From NCBI GenBank assembly GCA_029834535.1, contig JAQMWT010000270.1, positions 1-25,281 on the forward strand: a DNA stretch of 25,281 nt, in the 5' to 3' direction. This stretch comes from Chrysophaeum taylorii (taxonomy: Eukaryota > Sar > Pelagophyceae > Pelagomonadales > Pelagomonadaceae). Below are positions 1 through 10,101 of the stretch, piece after piece (the first letter of the stretch is position 1; every line of letters begins with the position of its first letter). The notes under the pieces were generated by a model. It did no database searches, had not been told where the DNA came from, and worked only from the letters and a program-made list of their open reading frames with translations. Both the position numbers and the translations under genes were made by a program.

Positions 1-949
1 GGATCGAGAAGGTAAATGCCTTGTGGCAGTTTGACATAGACATGAGAATCGATGGGAGCTTGAACAGCGTTAGGGACGTCGACATGGTAGACGGGAAGTC
101 GCAGATGAGCTGCTAGCGCCAAAACACAACGGATGCCCGTAAGCTGTGCCATAGGGCTGAATGTGTTGAAGAAATCGGTGCCCAGAGAGGCTAAGAATCG
201 TAGGACCAGGCGTGCTTTATGTTTAATGTACTTGGTTTTTATACGTAGGACGAGGAGGGGTCAATAGGCTTTGAGTTGACCATTGGCAGCGCTAGTTTAA
301 AGCAGCCAAACTTAACAATGTCAAAAATCTCTTTGGAGATGGCAGCAACATAAGCTTTGCGATCAGCGTCTGAGAGACCTTTGAGGCAGTTCAACTCATA
401 TTCATCAATTTTGATATCTTTGGCTTGAATCTTGTATTCGTCCGAACCAACCGTGCTGGGGTCATGAGTCGTCGTCAGATGAGTAATTGCGTAAAAGACA
501 AGAGCTTGAGGAAGGTGAAAGTCTGCAAGGTTGACGTCGTCGCAGAAGTGAACATGGGGAGCATCAGGCGATGGGTGGCTATGGCTCCTATGACACATAG
601 CTGAAGAGGACTGTGAAATCGCTTGGTGCACATGGTGATGAAGGGATGGTGTAAATTCCCCCTCTGGAGGTATAGCCGTCCAGTGGATGCTATGAGCGAG
701 ATGAAGGGAGTGGAGGGTGGGGTCGCAGAACGTTATGTACTGCTTGGAGAGGTCATACTTGAAGTCGGCAAGCGTACCACCGGCTTGTTTATAAGCGGCA
801 ACAGTAGGCGAAGCAATACGAGTAAGAACATCCTTGAGATTGGTTTTGCGACGAGGCTGAGGGTGATGAGGACCACGGGTGAGACGGAGGACATCCTGGG
901 AACAGAGAGACCGATAAGATGGTAAAAGTGGCAGAGTGTCGGGAGGCAC
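1..949 (-). pseudogene. copia pol, start of reverse transcriptase, cut by the window edge
   Basis: RT copies the element RNA into DNA. From 949 to 239 the frame contains the linker and the RT entry region (AAISKEIFDIVKFGCFKL ... NSKPID), matching the copia pattern of W-x-x-A-m-x-x-E-i-x-x-L. A stop near 239-241 follows, but the next frame continues as IKTKYIKHKARLVLRF, then DFFNTFSPMAQLTGIR, VYHVDVPNAV and HVYVKLPQGIYLLD. These are the KARLV, TFSP, LDV and VYM-x-x-P-x-G blocks of copia RT. A one-base frameshift near 240 therefore separates two halves of one gene. The palm (YVDD) and RNase H lie outside the window. Confidence 0.85.
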
Positions 950-993
950 TTCAGATGCAGGTGTGGTGGCGGAAGTAGCGGGTGCAGGAGCAG

Positions 994-2629
994 CTATAGC
1001 AAATGCGGGAGCGGGAGAGGGAGCATGGAGGTGAGAAGAAGGAGTCCCCTCTCATGGTCAGTGTCGGTAGGCATAGCATTCCCCCTCTGCGCCGCATCAT
1101 TGGGGGTGCTGTGAACAGAGAAGGGAATGTCGGGTGAAGGTGCGGGAGGTGGATGCTGTTCATAATCAGGAGGAGATTTAGAAATAAGATGAGGAAAAGT
1201 CAGATTAGAGGAAACACGGACTTGACCGTTTTCGGGATTAAGGACAACATCGGCTAAATGATTAACATGGGGTGTTATTAAAGGGCTTATAACGCATAAG
1301 TAGATGTAGGGACGACATCGGGGTTCATATTTATGAAACTCGTTAGGTTCCAAATGCAGATAACAAACAGAACCAAAAGGTTTGAGGTAGTCTTGTTGGG
1401 GAACATTACATTGGTCTAACAACACTTGTTGGGGGCTTAGGACTTTATTGTAAATACGTTCGAGGGAAACGTTAGGGAGGAGATTATATTGGATAGCATG
1501 TATAACAGCCCACGGGTAGTGTGGTGCCGGATCTGTTAGGGGGTGGGTGACCTTTATAGGATACATTAAGCATATGCCTGAGTCGTGTAGACGCGGCAGA
1601 GGCTATGTGACCAACAGCGGCTTCGACTTTAGGATTAAAGACATGTAAGTAAGGGGGGAACGCGGACATATTAATACCATGTTCCACACGGAAGGGGGTT
1701 GTAACATGCTGAGATAAATAGGGTTTAAAGGAATCACAATAGATTTGTTTTAGTTGTACATGAACATAAGTAGAACAAAAATTGCGGACAAACTCAAGGG
1801 CGTTGCGAAATTCGCTGGAGGTAGTGCTAAGACAAAAGTACACTAACAGAAATTTAGAAATGAGACACTTGAAAACAATGATATGTCGAAAGGATCCCCA
1901 TTCCGAGAGCACAGATACGTAACCACCGTCACATGCCCAGGCTTCACCAGGCTGAAATTTTTTTTCGAATGATGGTTGCTTGATAAGGTGGTGTGGATGA
2001 GGAAAGCGTTTTTTATGAATCGTACAATCCACACAGAACTTACGGTAGGGTACGTCAGATGGGTGGTGTCCAGGACTGGCAATAACCTGAACAGCTTTTA
2101 TGGCTTGAGAATCACTGCAATGGTCAATGCTGTGAAAATTGGTAGCTCGCTGTTGCGCATCTCGAAATGCGAGGGTGCCCCTGGCATGAACTTTCTTATC
2201 GAAGGGCGCATGCTTCTTATGGAGCTGTCTTGGCGTTATAAGGGGTATTTGTTTTTCTTTAGTAGGAGATGATATATCTGCGGATGAGATGTTAGAGAGG
2301 AAAGCATGAGCTACTGAATCAATATGAAAAGAGGGAAGTTCGTGGTTAGAAGTGATAGTATCACAACATAAGAGTTTTTTATTGGAGATGTAGAACATTG
2401 TAATGGAACTCTGGTGTAATGTTAAGGATGTATCTGTTGGGAATATATTTGTGAAGAAGGCTGACCTATAGTTTTTGGTTAGAGGAGCGTGATCAGGGTC
2501 AAACGATGGTGATAGTGTTAATATACGCAAGTCATAAACAAGCTGACACAAATGTTTATAAATTGTATGATATGTTCCAGCTGGAATAGCATTTGCGATG
2601 ATATCACAGCATAGGTCAGGGGACAACGA
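994..2629 (-). pseudogene. copia pol, integrase
   Basis: Integrase inserts the cDNA copy into the genome. Counting from codon 2626, the HHCC finger is H165, H169, C198, C201 (FHSIDH ... FCVDC). The catalytic core follows, with D233 (WACDGG), D298 (IYCDSF) and E335 (NPKVEAAVG), so a D-D-E triad with 36 residues between the last two is kept. The frame breaks near 1540-1550, beside a run of five G on the plus strand, and continues in the next frame. There YPWAVIHAIQYNLLPN, SPQQVLL and LKPFGSVCYLHL match the end of a copia integrase core (W-x-A-v-x-x-A-x-Y-x-x-N, then FG-x-x-y-v). The tail to 994 is a Pro/Ser-rich linker to RT. At least one frameshift, and a TAG at 2630-2632, separate it from the rest of pol. 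Confidence 0.82.
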
Positions 2630-2632
2630 CTA

Positions 2633-4261
2633 AAGAAAATTGATTTGGTACGCTGTGAAGTTATTGGCGCGTGCCAATTCGCGAGTTGAGTAGTGTCGAA
2701 TGCGATCGAGTCGTGGATCGTACACCAGCATATTAGCAAATCCACGAATGGTAGGAGTGGGAGTGTATATAGAATGAACTTTGGCACCCATCTTCCTATC
2801 GCTTGATGTTACAAAGCCCAAATATCTGCTTTGGGACAGATGCATGTCACTTAAAGCAAACATTTTATCGATAAATTCGAGACGATTTTCCTGAGGGTAG
2901 AAGACAAAAGAATCGTGAAATACAGGAGAAGTATAGGTGACCAGTGCTTGTACTAAACGACGCGTGTCTTGATTTTCATTATTATGATGGTATGCTTGGC
3001 AAAGCCAAAGAAAACCAGTAACAGGTTCGAGAGAAGCAGTCTTATCGATTCCGGCATCATGCGTTAGGAAGGTATAGGTTTCACCAAAAGCATTTATATG
3101 TGCCTGGTATTTAGAAGAGGAGTTAGAAACTGTTATGTCTCCGCCTGTATGTCTTCCACCGGTGATGTAAATGATGGAGGAAGTAGAGGATTTATTTAAG
3201 AATAACCTGTGAGATGGTTGGTTAGATTCGATAGTTGTAATACGAAAGGACACAGGTAATGTGATAGATTTAGGGAATAAACGTCCCATAATATTATAGA
3301 GGAGCACAAAAGCTTTGAGTTCAATAGGGGATCTCATGCAAGCAAGTGGTTTTCTTGAATTAGTCAAGAATCCCAGGCGAAAGTTAGAAATGCCCTCCAT
3401 TTCATCTTGACTGGGATGTTCGACTGTTTTATTAGAGTGCAGACGAAGGAACAGCATATTTAAGGTTTCAAGCTCAGTCACAGTTAAGCGCACGGATCCT
3501 GTACGACAGAAAATATTGTAGGTTTTAGGTGTGGACACGAATGGTATGTCAGGAAAGACCTGCGTCCAAGGTTCGTCGACTATTAACTTGCGACTGATGG
3601 AATTAGCGCGGTCTGCAATATCCAGAAAGGAAGTGACTCGTTTATTAGGCCATGAAAGCAGATCAAGAGGGCCGGTGTTATATTTGCGTGCGACGAGGAT
3701 CCATCTTTCTCTGGCTTGATAATCTCCACATAAATAGCATGGAAATCGGTCACATATGTCCACCGTATAGTGCATCGTTGAGAAGATGAGATTAGCAACT
3801 CGTATATGATCTTCATACGATGCGGAGTGTGGTGGTGTCATCTACATGTAAAGAACGAGCGGCTTTAAAAGCTCAAGTACACTTAGAGCACTTGGAAACA
3901 AGGAATCGTCCATATCACGCTCGAAGGTGGAAATGGATCTCCCATTGATTATGTTGCGATTTGTGCATGGTGATGTCAATTCCACGATATCGGTGTAATA
4001 TCGTGCACGTTCAACGTCCGATGCTCGATGGAGGTATGTCAGAAACTAAGGTAGGGATGGGAAAACTTCGATGGAATTACCAAAACGTCTTCGTAGCATG
4101 TGGGTGATATTGTCATCGCTCTCAACAAGAACTTTAACTTTGATGTTGATTTGCAAGTCATTAGAAGCGCAAGCCAAGAATGCAGGAGTGGACATCCCAG
4201 AGCAAAGGAGAGTTACAGTAGGTGTTCGTGGGCTAGGAGACGAAGTTACTGTGTGATGCAA
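2633..4261 (-). pseudogene. Unassigned pol segment between protease and integrase
   Basis: One reading frame (first base of codons at positions of the form 3n+1) runs from 4261 to 2630 and straight on into the integrase. It is interrupted only by TAG codons at 4046-4048, 3842-3844 and 2630-2632. The largest open piece is 403 codons from an ATG at 3841. I recognise no domain in it. It has a C-Y-L-C pair near residue 36 and a Gly-rich TGGRHTGGD near residue 225. Known copia elements have roughly 150-250 residues between the protease Asp and the HHCC finger. Here the distance is about 900 codons. The segment may be an element-specific pol extension or an old insertion. The second copy is truncated before this region, so it cannot decide. 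Confidence 0.55.
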
Positions 4262-5094
4262 TCGTGTGGTAACATTGCGTCATACGGGAGGTGAGAAATG
4301 CTTGCGTATGTAAGGCAGCTGCGAATGCATTGACTCCAGGATGGTTTTAAGCCATGGGACGTAATTACGCGTTCCATGAGGGTGGAATATAGTTTGAGCA
4401 TGTCGCGTTGTTCATTAAAAGCACATAGTCTGACCTGTAGTGAGCGAAGTTCCATTTTACGCGCTTTTGCTTGTTGTAGCGAGTAAATTGGTAGAGTTGG
4501 CAACAGGTTGCTGAGTCTAAACAAAGTAATCTTGACATTATCATCAATTTTACTCTGGATAGATGATTGTCCTTTAAATTCTACTCCATAAAGGTGTATA
4601 CCAAGTTTATCTTCTCCCCATTGAGTCATACTGATGATGTGCAGATCGGGATCGTTATGGTCGTTTTGCTTGGGTAGAAAAAGCGCAACGTCTAGCTTTA
4701 CATATCCCACATTTGGATGCTTTGGGAGAGCGGGAATGACGGTCCTTATAATCATAGCATGTGTGATTCTCTGCGTATCCGTAGCAGTCTGGATACCAGG
4801 TGATAAGGACTCGGGTAGCTTTGCGATGTGGATAGGATCAGCATAACGTTTAAAGTTAATTACATGTTGAGAAGCACATGTGTCAGCATATCCTGGCGTA
4901 GTCATTAGCGGCAAATTGTACTCGTTGTACAGTTTAAGCATTGTTGCATAACAGGCATGTGTTGAGCTTTGACCAAACACGTACTGTGTCATGAAACTTT
5001 GCGTTTGTTCGGAAGGCACAACGACGAGTGTAAAACCAGTATTTAATTTTGGTAGCAACACAGGGGGGATCTGTACCATCTTCATTGTCTTCAT
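4246..5094 (-). pseudogene. copia pol, protease part
   Basis: The aspartic protease cleaves the polyprotein during particle maturation. The ORF has an ATG at 5094 and 282 codons. The active-site motif is YADTCASQHV, with Asp at residue 71 (codon near 4884). Copia proteases normally show D-S/T-G-A-S/T-x-H, so Cys replaces the flap-side Gly here. About 80 residues further on, GYVKLDVALFLP and HIISMTQW fit the family's L-x-D/N-V-L-x-x-P and N-L-L/I-S-v-x-x-L signatures. The ORF overlaps gag by 160 nt in the +1 frame and ends at 4246. Pol then continues in another frame (open from about 4261), so there is a frameshift near 4250. Protease identity is well supported. Whether the Cys variant is active is unknown. 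Confidence 0.72.
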
Positions 5095-7033
5095 TGGTTA
5101 GATAACTGGGGAGCTCAGAGTGCGAGAAAGTTTCCCGAGCTTGACGACGAACGATAGCATTTTGAGCTCTAGCATTTATGTGCTGCAATAGCGGCTGAGG
5201 GATGTTATTGATTTCATCATCTTTAATGGACAGAAAAGTGTGGAACATTTTCTCTGTATCAGCAGTCCTCCTCTGCTCCGCATCACTGTGGGACGCTTCA
5301 GGGGCAGATGTTTCAGTTTGATACTTTTCTTCTGAAACATGAGATTCCTTATCGGCTTCTAAGAGGTTCACAATAGTATTGGACATAGTATCAACTCGAG
5401 ATAAGTAGAGATGAACTTGGGTGGCTTCGTCAGGATCTAAGGACTGTGTCGAAGCTTGAGAAGCGGCTGTCCAGAGGGTACTCAGTAAGCTTTTCATTTC
5501 CTCCTGTACCATTTTAGAGTCGGTAGAGGGGTTGGGATTCGCTTCCTGTAATTTACCAAACAGGTGGCGAAGACGATCAACTTGATAAGTAGCCCGGTCC
5601 ATAAGAGACATGTTAGAGCGTGCATTACGGTTAGAGGAGGGTGAGTAGACAGGACGATCGAAGCTGGTACCTTTGACGTTATAATTTGAAGGTGGACGAT
5701 AGTACGACGTGTCACGAGGTAAAATTGTCGATGCTTTATCTTTTGCATTACGAAGCTTACGAGCGTTGAAGCCAGACTGTCCAGCTACAGTAGCTAACAA
5801 CGAGTAAGCGTTGTTTAAAGAGTCGTGGGATTGATGAATAGTATCCATCAATAATACTTTAGGTGGCTTGGTAGCGGTAGTACCAGGGATGTAAGGGATC
5901 CAGGAAGCGGGTTTATCCAAGCGTCGGTTGGAGGAAAACTTTGTTTCATTGTATATCTTTAACAAGAATTCCAGTAACGGACGAACGTCGTTTGGATCAA
6001 CTAGCTTTAACAATTCAGGATCGTGAATCGGGTTGTTCCCAGACCGTGTCTCGTAGAGTTTAAACCATTCCAATAAAGATTGAGAATAGCGCTCGTGATC
6101 CGAGGGATTAGCGTATAGACGGTAGATCTCCTCGTGAGCATTAAGAGTAATTATGGAGTTATTAAATTGGATTAGTTAGTTAGTTGATGCTTCATCATTA
6201 TTTAATTGCTTTGCCTGAGATTGGAAAGCAAGGAGTTGTTCGACAAATGCATGGGCATACCAATTAACATTTAAAGACATTCGATTAAACTGAGATTTAA
6301 GCTCAGTAACGTCTGTACAAGATACTGTCTCATAATAATGGTAAGCTAAAAGCATTACTGCACGTAGTTTATTAGGACGTGCAGTAAGTGCATATACCTT
6401 CTTTAATTGAGGCCACATAGCGAGAGCTGGTTTGTCTTGTGATTCCAAGTTTAAAAATGTGCACAAGAAACCAGCATAAGTTTCGCAGTGTTTGATCCAG
6501 TCGGTATTAGAGAGACCTGTAAAGGATATGATAGTTAGAGAAGAATCATACACAATTGATTTAGGGAATCGGGTATCTAATAGATTAAGGACACGTTTAA
6601 CATCCTCATTTAATTCGGGACGAACGAGATTGTATGACTCTTGGCAATAAAGTCGTTCGAGATTTTTACGAGCATCAACTGATAGTTGATGTGATGAATT
6701 GACATGCCAAGTTTTAAAATGATCAGGCAGGGCATCTTCATCAGGTAAGTTTAAATCGTTTACTTGTTCAGCTTTCCATTGAGCGAAGATAATATCAACT
6801 TCTTGTTCAAGAAGTTGATTATACTCCGGAGCATTCCGGGTGTAAGCTTCATATGAATCGAAGCAGAATAACGCGTCCACATATGGACTTGTCATATGCC
6901 TGCGAAGCACCTCAATTTGCAAGCTCACCTTGGTTGAGTTGTCTTGGAAACGCAATCCTGCGTTAATTTTATCAACGGGGGTTTCTTCTTGTTTGTAGAT
7001 ATCCGTAGTGGATATTGGCTTTTGTTTTGACAT
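4934..7033 (-). pseudogene. copia gag-like ORF with one in-frame TAA
   Basis: This ORF would encode the particle-forming gag-like protein, inferred from its first position in the element. The ATG at 7033 starts MSKQKPISTTDIYKQ. The frame runs about 285 codons to a TAA at 6176-6178, then stays open in the same frame to 4934, so the original gag was about 700 codons. The second copy reads through this point as EASIPFIHSIIT, so the TAA is secondary. It lies in an extra CTAA-repeat stretch (ACTAACTAACTAA). No CCHC zinc knuckle is visible. The C-terminal third is Ser/Thr/Glu-rich. The last 160 nt overlap the protease frame, which lies +1 relative to gag. The gag assignment rests on position, not on a recognised gag motif. 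Confidence 0.7.
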
Positions 7034-7494
7034 GATTGTGACCTATTAAGAAATAGGTTATAGGATTGATAGACATATTCGACACATAAGAATGAAGGGT
7101 TTCTCGAGTGCGGGTTCTATGTACAGTACACTATTTTAAGCGTGGGCTTATTTACAAGACCAAACAAATCAGCATGCTATTTAAACAAGATGACTTGAGA
7201 CTGAAGAATGGATTAATTCTCGAGCAGTCAGTCTTTTGTTGGGGAATGGAAGGAAAAACCCGTACAAGTTTCCGCGGCTTGTATAGGAAATTTTTAATTT
7301 TATTAGCTATGCGAGTGCATATGACCAGTGACCGACCCAACTCGGTCACAAACCAATTTAACTGGTGGGCATGTACCGTCACATAACAAATATGTACAGT
7401 AGACCACCACCAAACACATTGTCGCATTGTACTCGTGATCAGGCGTAAATTGATCACTCCATTTATACGTACAACACAGTTGGGCCGACACACC
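7034..7494 (-). repeat. Rest of the copia 5' LTR and leader
   Basis: This aligns with 18226-18686 of the second copy up to the gag ATG. An AATAAA-like polyadenylation signal lies in the corresponding part of the second copy near 18411. If the LTR ends at the ...TGTACA at 7120 (18600 in the other copy) it would be about 590 bp long. That end is inferred only, because no 3' LTR is available for comparison. I could not identify a primer-binding site. Confidence 0.65.
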
Positions 7495-7814
7495 TATGGC
7501 GGCACAGAAAAAACTTCCCGACCCCCGGGTGACAAAGGAGGTACTCACCGACTCGTCCGAGACCTCACTGAACGAGGAAAACACGGCACGGGGTCGGATA
7601 AGCTCGCCGCACACCTTGCTCACGCTCACCAAGCCTCTCAACAAGATGGAGAGATGGATATGATAGCAAGAATACTACAAGAATACAGCAAGAATGCTTC
7701 TCACAAGAGAGAGGTACGATGTCACTAAGAAGATAGGGAAAGGTGTCCCGTTGAACGGGTATCAAGCCTCGAGAGAGGGGGGGTAAGCCTTAGCGGTCAG
7801 GAGTTGCCGCCACA
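7495..7814 (-). repeat. gypsy 3' LTR
   Basis: This is the 320-bp partner of the repeat at 11112-11433. It directly follows (minus strand) a short purine tract and the end of the integrase ORF, as expected for a 3' LTR. Confidence 0.9.
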
Positions 7815-7817
7815 GGA

Positions 7818-7824
7818 CTCCCCT
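7818..7824 (-). promoter_or_regulatory. gypsy polypurine tract (short)
   Basis: The minus strand reads AGGGGAG three bases before the 3' LTR starts. The position is right for plus-strand priming, but the tract is short. Confidence 0.45.
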
Positions 7825-7844
7825 GGTGAGAAAACGAGCTGCCC

Positions 7845-8811
7845 TCAGCGAGTCCGGCGAGAAGCACGAGCCTTGGCTGAATGAGCATCTCGAGAACGAA
7901 TCTTCTTGTAGGCACGTTCAACGACAGGTTCAGGAACGCGTCCACCACGCAAAGTGAACTTAGGAATCAACACATCGATCTCATGCGGGGCGAAATCGGT
8001 GACACGAGGAGTGGTACTGTTGTTGACCTTGGTCTTGTCGGTGAAACTGCGACCGTCCACGTCCTTGTATTCCGGCTTAAGCTTGCGAGTAGAGAGATGT
8101 GAAGTAGGCTTGTAATAAGAAACCTTGTCATGGGGACCGAGATCAGCATAGAAATGCAGAGCGACTCGATCATTCACAAAATCATAGGGTTCATAAACTT
8201 CAGCGACGTAAATCTTCTTCCGCCAATCGGACCGTTTGTTATCCGGAATCCGAAAGATTACGAACTTCCTATGCTTGTAATCATCCCGAAAGGTCTCCTC
8301 GGGCTTGGGCACAGCTCGATCGACCACTGGAGAAACCACCACAGGGGTGATCTGGCTAACATGAACACATCGGCGTTCAGGAGGAGAATCAAGAGACTCA
8401 ATCCTGTAAGTGACCGGGGACAAGCGTTCCAAAATAACGAATGGACCGCGCCATTCCGGTCGAAGCTTGTTCGGAAGAAAAGGGATGTAGAGCAGAACAT
8501 GTGAACCTTCTTCATACTCCACATCAACATGGTCCGCATTATAGGCGAGACGTTGTTTACGAAGAGCCTTCTCACGAGCTTCGTTCACCGTAGCGGTATA
8601 GAACTTCAGCCTCTCGCGAGTCTCTGCCACAACATCGGAGCGAGTTTTCGGCAGGCGGCGGACATCAAGATCCATGATCGTGTAATCGGTTGGCAATAAA
8701 GGCTGCCGGTTAAGACGAAGCATCAAAGGTGAGATCTGAGTCCCCGGAATAAATTTACGATTATAACAGAAAGCAATGTACTCCGCGAACGGCGCATGGC
8801 AAGACAAGCCA
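7845..8811 (-). pseudogene. gypsy pol, C-terminal integrase
   Basis: The ORF begins in mid-integrase with APFAEYIAFCYNRK and SPLMLRLNRQPLLPTDY, matching the end of the gypsy IN core (fAYN, s-P-f-x-l-x-y-G-r-x-P-x-l-P). It continues with a basic helix and the GPY/F module: KLRPEWRGPFVI at residues 114-125 and VHV at 148-150. A further 170 residues of basic C-terminus include VAEVYEP and LSTRKLKPEY; I see no clear chromodomain. The ORF ends 20 bases before the purine tract, so the true pol C-terminus is present. The start codon is an artefact of the deletion joint at about 8800-8812. Confidence 0.85.
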
Positions 8812-9570
8812 AAGCATCATCTTGACGAATATTCGGCCAACTGTCATTGACTAGCTGATCATTGAGCTGACGCAAGTCAACGGCAGCACGAAAAGCATTC
8901 GACGTCCCGGCCTCGGCTCCCTTCTTAGGCAGCATCAGTACAGGAAATCCCCACGGAGAGTTCGCCGGTCGGATGACTCCATCGCGACACCACTCAGTGA
9001 TCTGCTTTCTGAGACACTCGAGCTTTGCTGGCGTCAACCTATAAGGCGTCATCTTGATCGGTCGTGGGTTTGCGTCTTTAAAGCGTAAAGAAACCGGTGG
9101 CGAGTCCACGGGTCTCATAATCGGATCAAAGAAAGCCCACGCGTATTGCACGCAATGGCTCAACATCATCTTCGCATCATCATCCAGATGCGGGTTGTCG
9201 GGAATTCCTAGATCTCGAACAACCTTCTCAACTTCTTCCTTCGTCGGAATTACGATTTTCACCACATCACTGTCCTTGACGTGCTCGGGAATCTGCGGTA
9301 ACGGTACACCGTCCGCATCGCGCGGTGCATCCTTCCATGGCACATCGAACTTTTCTTCGTATTTGAACCTCACCTCATGGTGGCTCTTATTGATCTTTTC
9401 ACCCAAAAAGTATGCATCATCGCCGCCGAATCCAAATTGAATTGCCGTTGGTCTCGGCCGTCGATGACGAGTTTGAAGGTATCAGGCTTCAAACTGGAAG
9501 TGGGTCGATGGGATCGGCTCAAGTTGCCCTTTTCGAAGGCGTTGGCAACCGTCTGCGATATAACTAACTA
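8812..9570 (-). pseudogene. gypsy pol, N-terminal reverse transcriptase, truncated
   Basis: The frame from about 9406 contains PYRLTPAKLECLRKQI, DGVIRPANSPWGFPVLMLPK and AAVDLRQLN, the first conserved blocks of Ty3/gypsy RT (PYR-l-s-p, G-i-I-r-p-S-x-SPw, vDyR-x-LN). After DDALACL the sequence jumps to integrase, so the YVDD palm, RNase H and the IN core are deleted. Upstream (9570-9420) another frame reads TFKLVIDGRDQRQF and then GFGGDDAYFLGEK. The latter flows into RT, so a frameshift lies near 9430-9440. No protease active site is visible in the remaining sequence. Confidence 0.8.
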
Positions 9571-10101
9571 ACTAACTAACTTCGGACCTCTCCCGGGCAT
9601 GGGAGCCAGGCTGGGCCGGTAGTAGCCGGTCCAGGATCACAGAGCAAAAAATCACACAGTTGGGGTAGAAGCTTGGGAAGGAATTGCATATTCCCCACGA
9701 TAATTCCCGTAAAATCTTCGTACTTTCATTCTCAATGTCCGCCCTACCCTCATTCTCCGTATCGACTCGGGGCGGAGGTGCCTCATGAATCCTGAGCCTT
9801 GCGAGGGCATCCGCCCTCCCGGCGTAGGTTGGCACCTATTCGCCTCCCGGGCGGGCCGGTTGGCAGCCGGAACGTTCGCAGTGGGACGGGGTATGGCCGG
9901 GGGGCGAAGACGGAAGGTTATCGACGAGTTGGTTGTCAGCGCATCGCGGTCTCCTCGTCGCATGGCGACAAGCTTGATGGTCACTCTCCGCCGACCGACC
10001 TTTCGGCGCTCCTCGTCTACAGGCCCGTGATTCCGGACTGGCTCCTGTCGGTCCGGCCTGGCTCCCATGCTCGGGAGAGGTCTGAAGTTAGTTTAGTTAG
10101 T
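9562..10101. repeat. 540-bp inverted-repeat element inside the gypsy gag region
   Basis: The ends are inverted copies of about 55 bp. The left end reads ACTAACTAACTAACTTCGG then ACCTCTCCCGGGCATGGGAG. The right end gives the same on the minus strand with a few changes (ACTAACTAAACTAACTTCAG). Gag-like sequence (PPPRVDTENEGRAD) is found inside, and a near-identical piece lies just outside (PPPRVDTEIEGRAD), so a gag duplication accompanies it. It may be a small foldback/MITE-type insertion, or a local inverted rearrangement. No clean target duplication was found. Confidence 0.5.
9737..9778. repeat. Direct repeat of 10101-10142
   Basis: TCCGCCCTACCCTCATTCTC and the following 20 bases recur at 10101 with one or two mismatches. 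One copy lies within and one just outside the 540-bp inverted-repeat element. Both encode the same gag stretch on the minus strand. Confidence 0.75.

Noticed and set aside
7303..7765. ORFs of 66-113 codons across the gypsy LTR and copia leader on both strands
   Set aside because: They cross the LTR boundary and insertion joint, show no domain, and the second copia copy does not conserve them past the joint.
7845..8300. Chromodomain at the C-terminus of the gypsy integrase
   Set aside because: The region around VAEVYEPYDF has some aromatic residues but lacks the recognisable chromodomain pattern.
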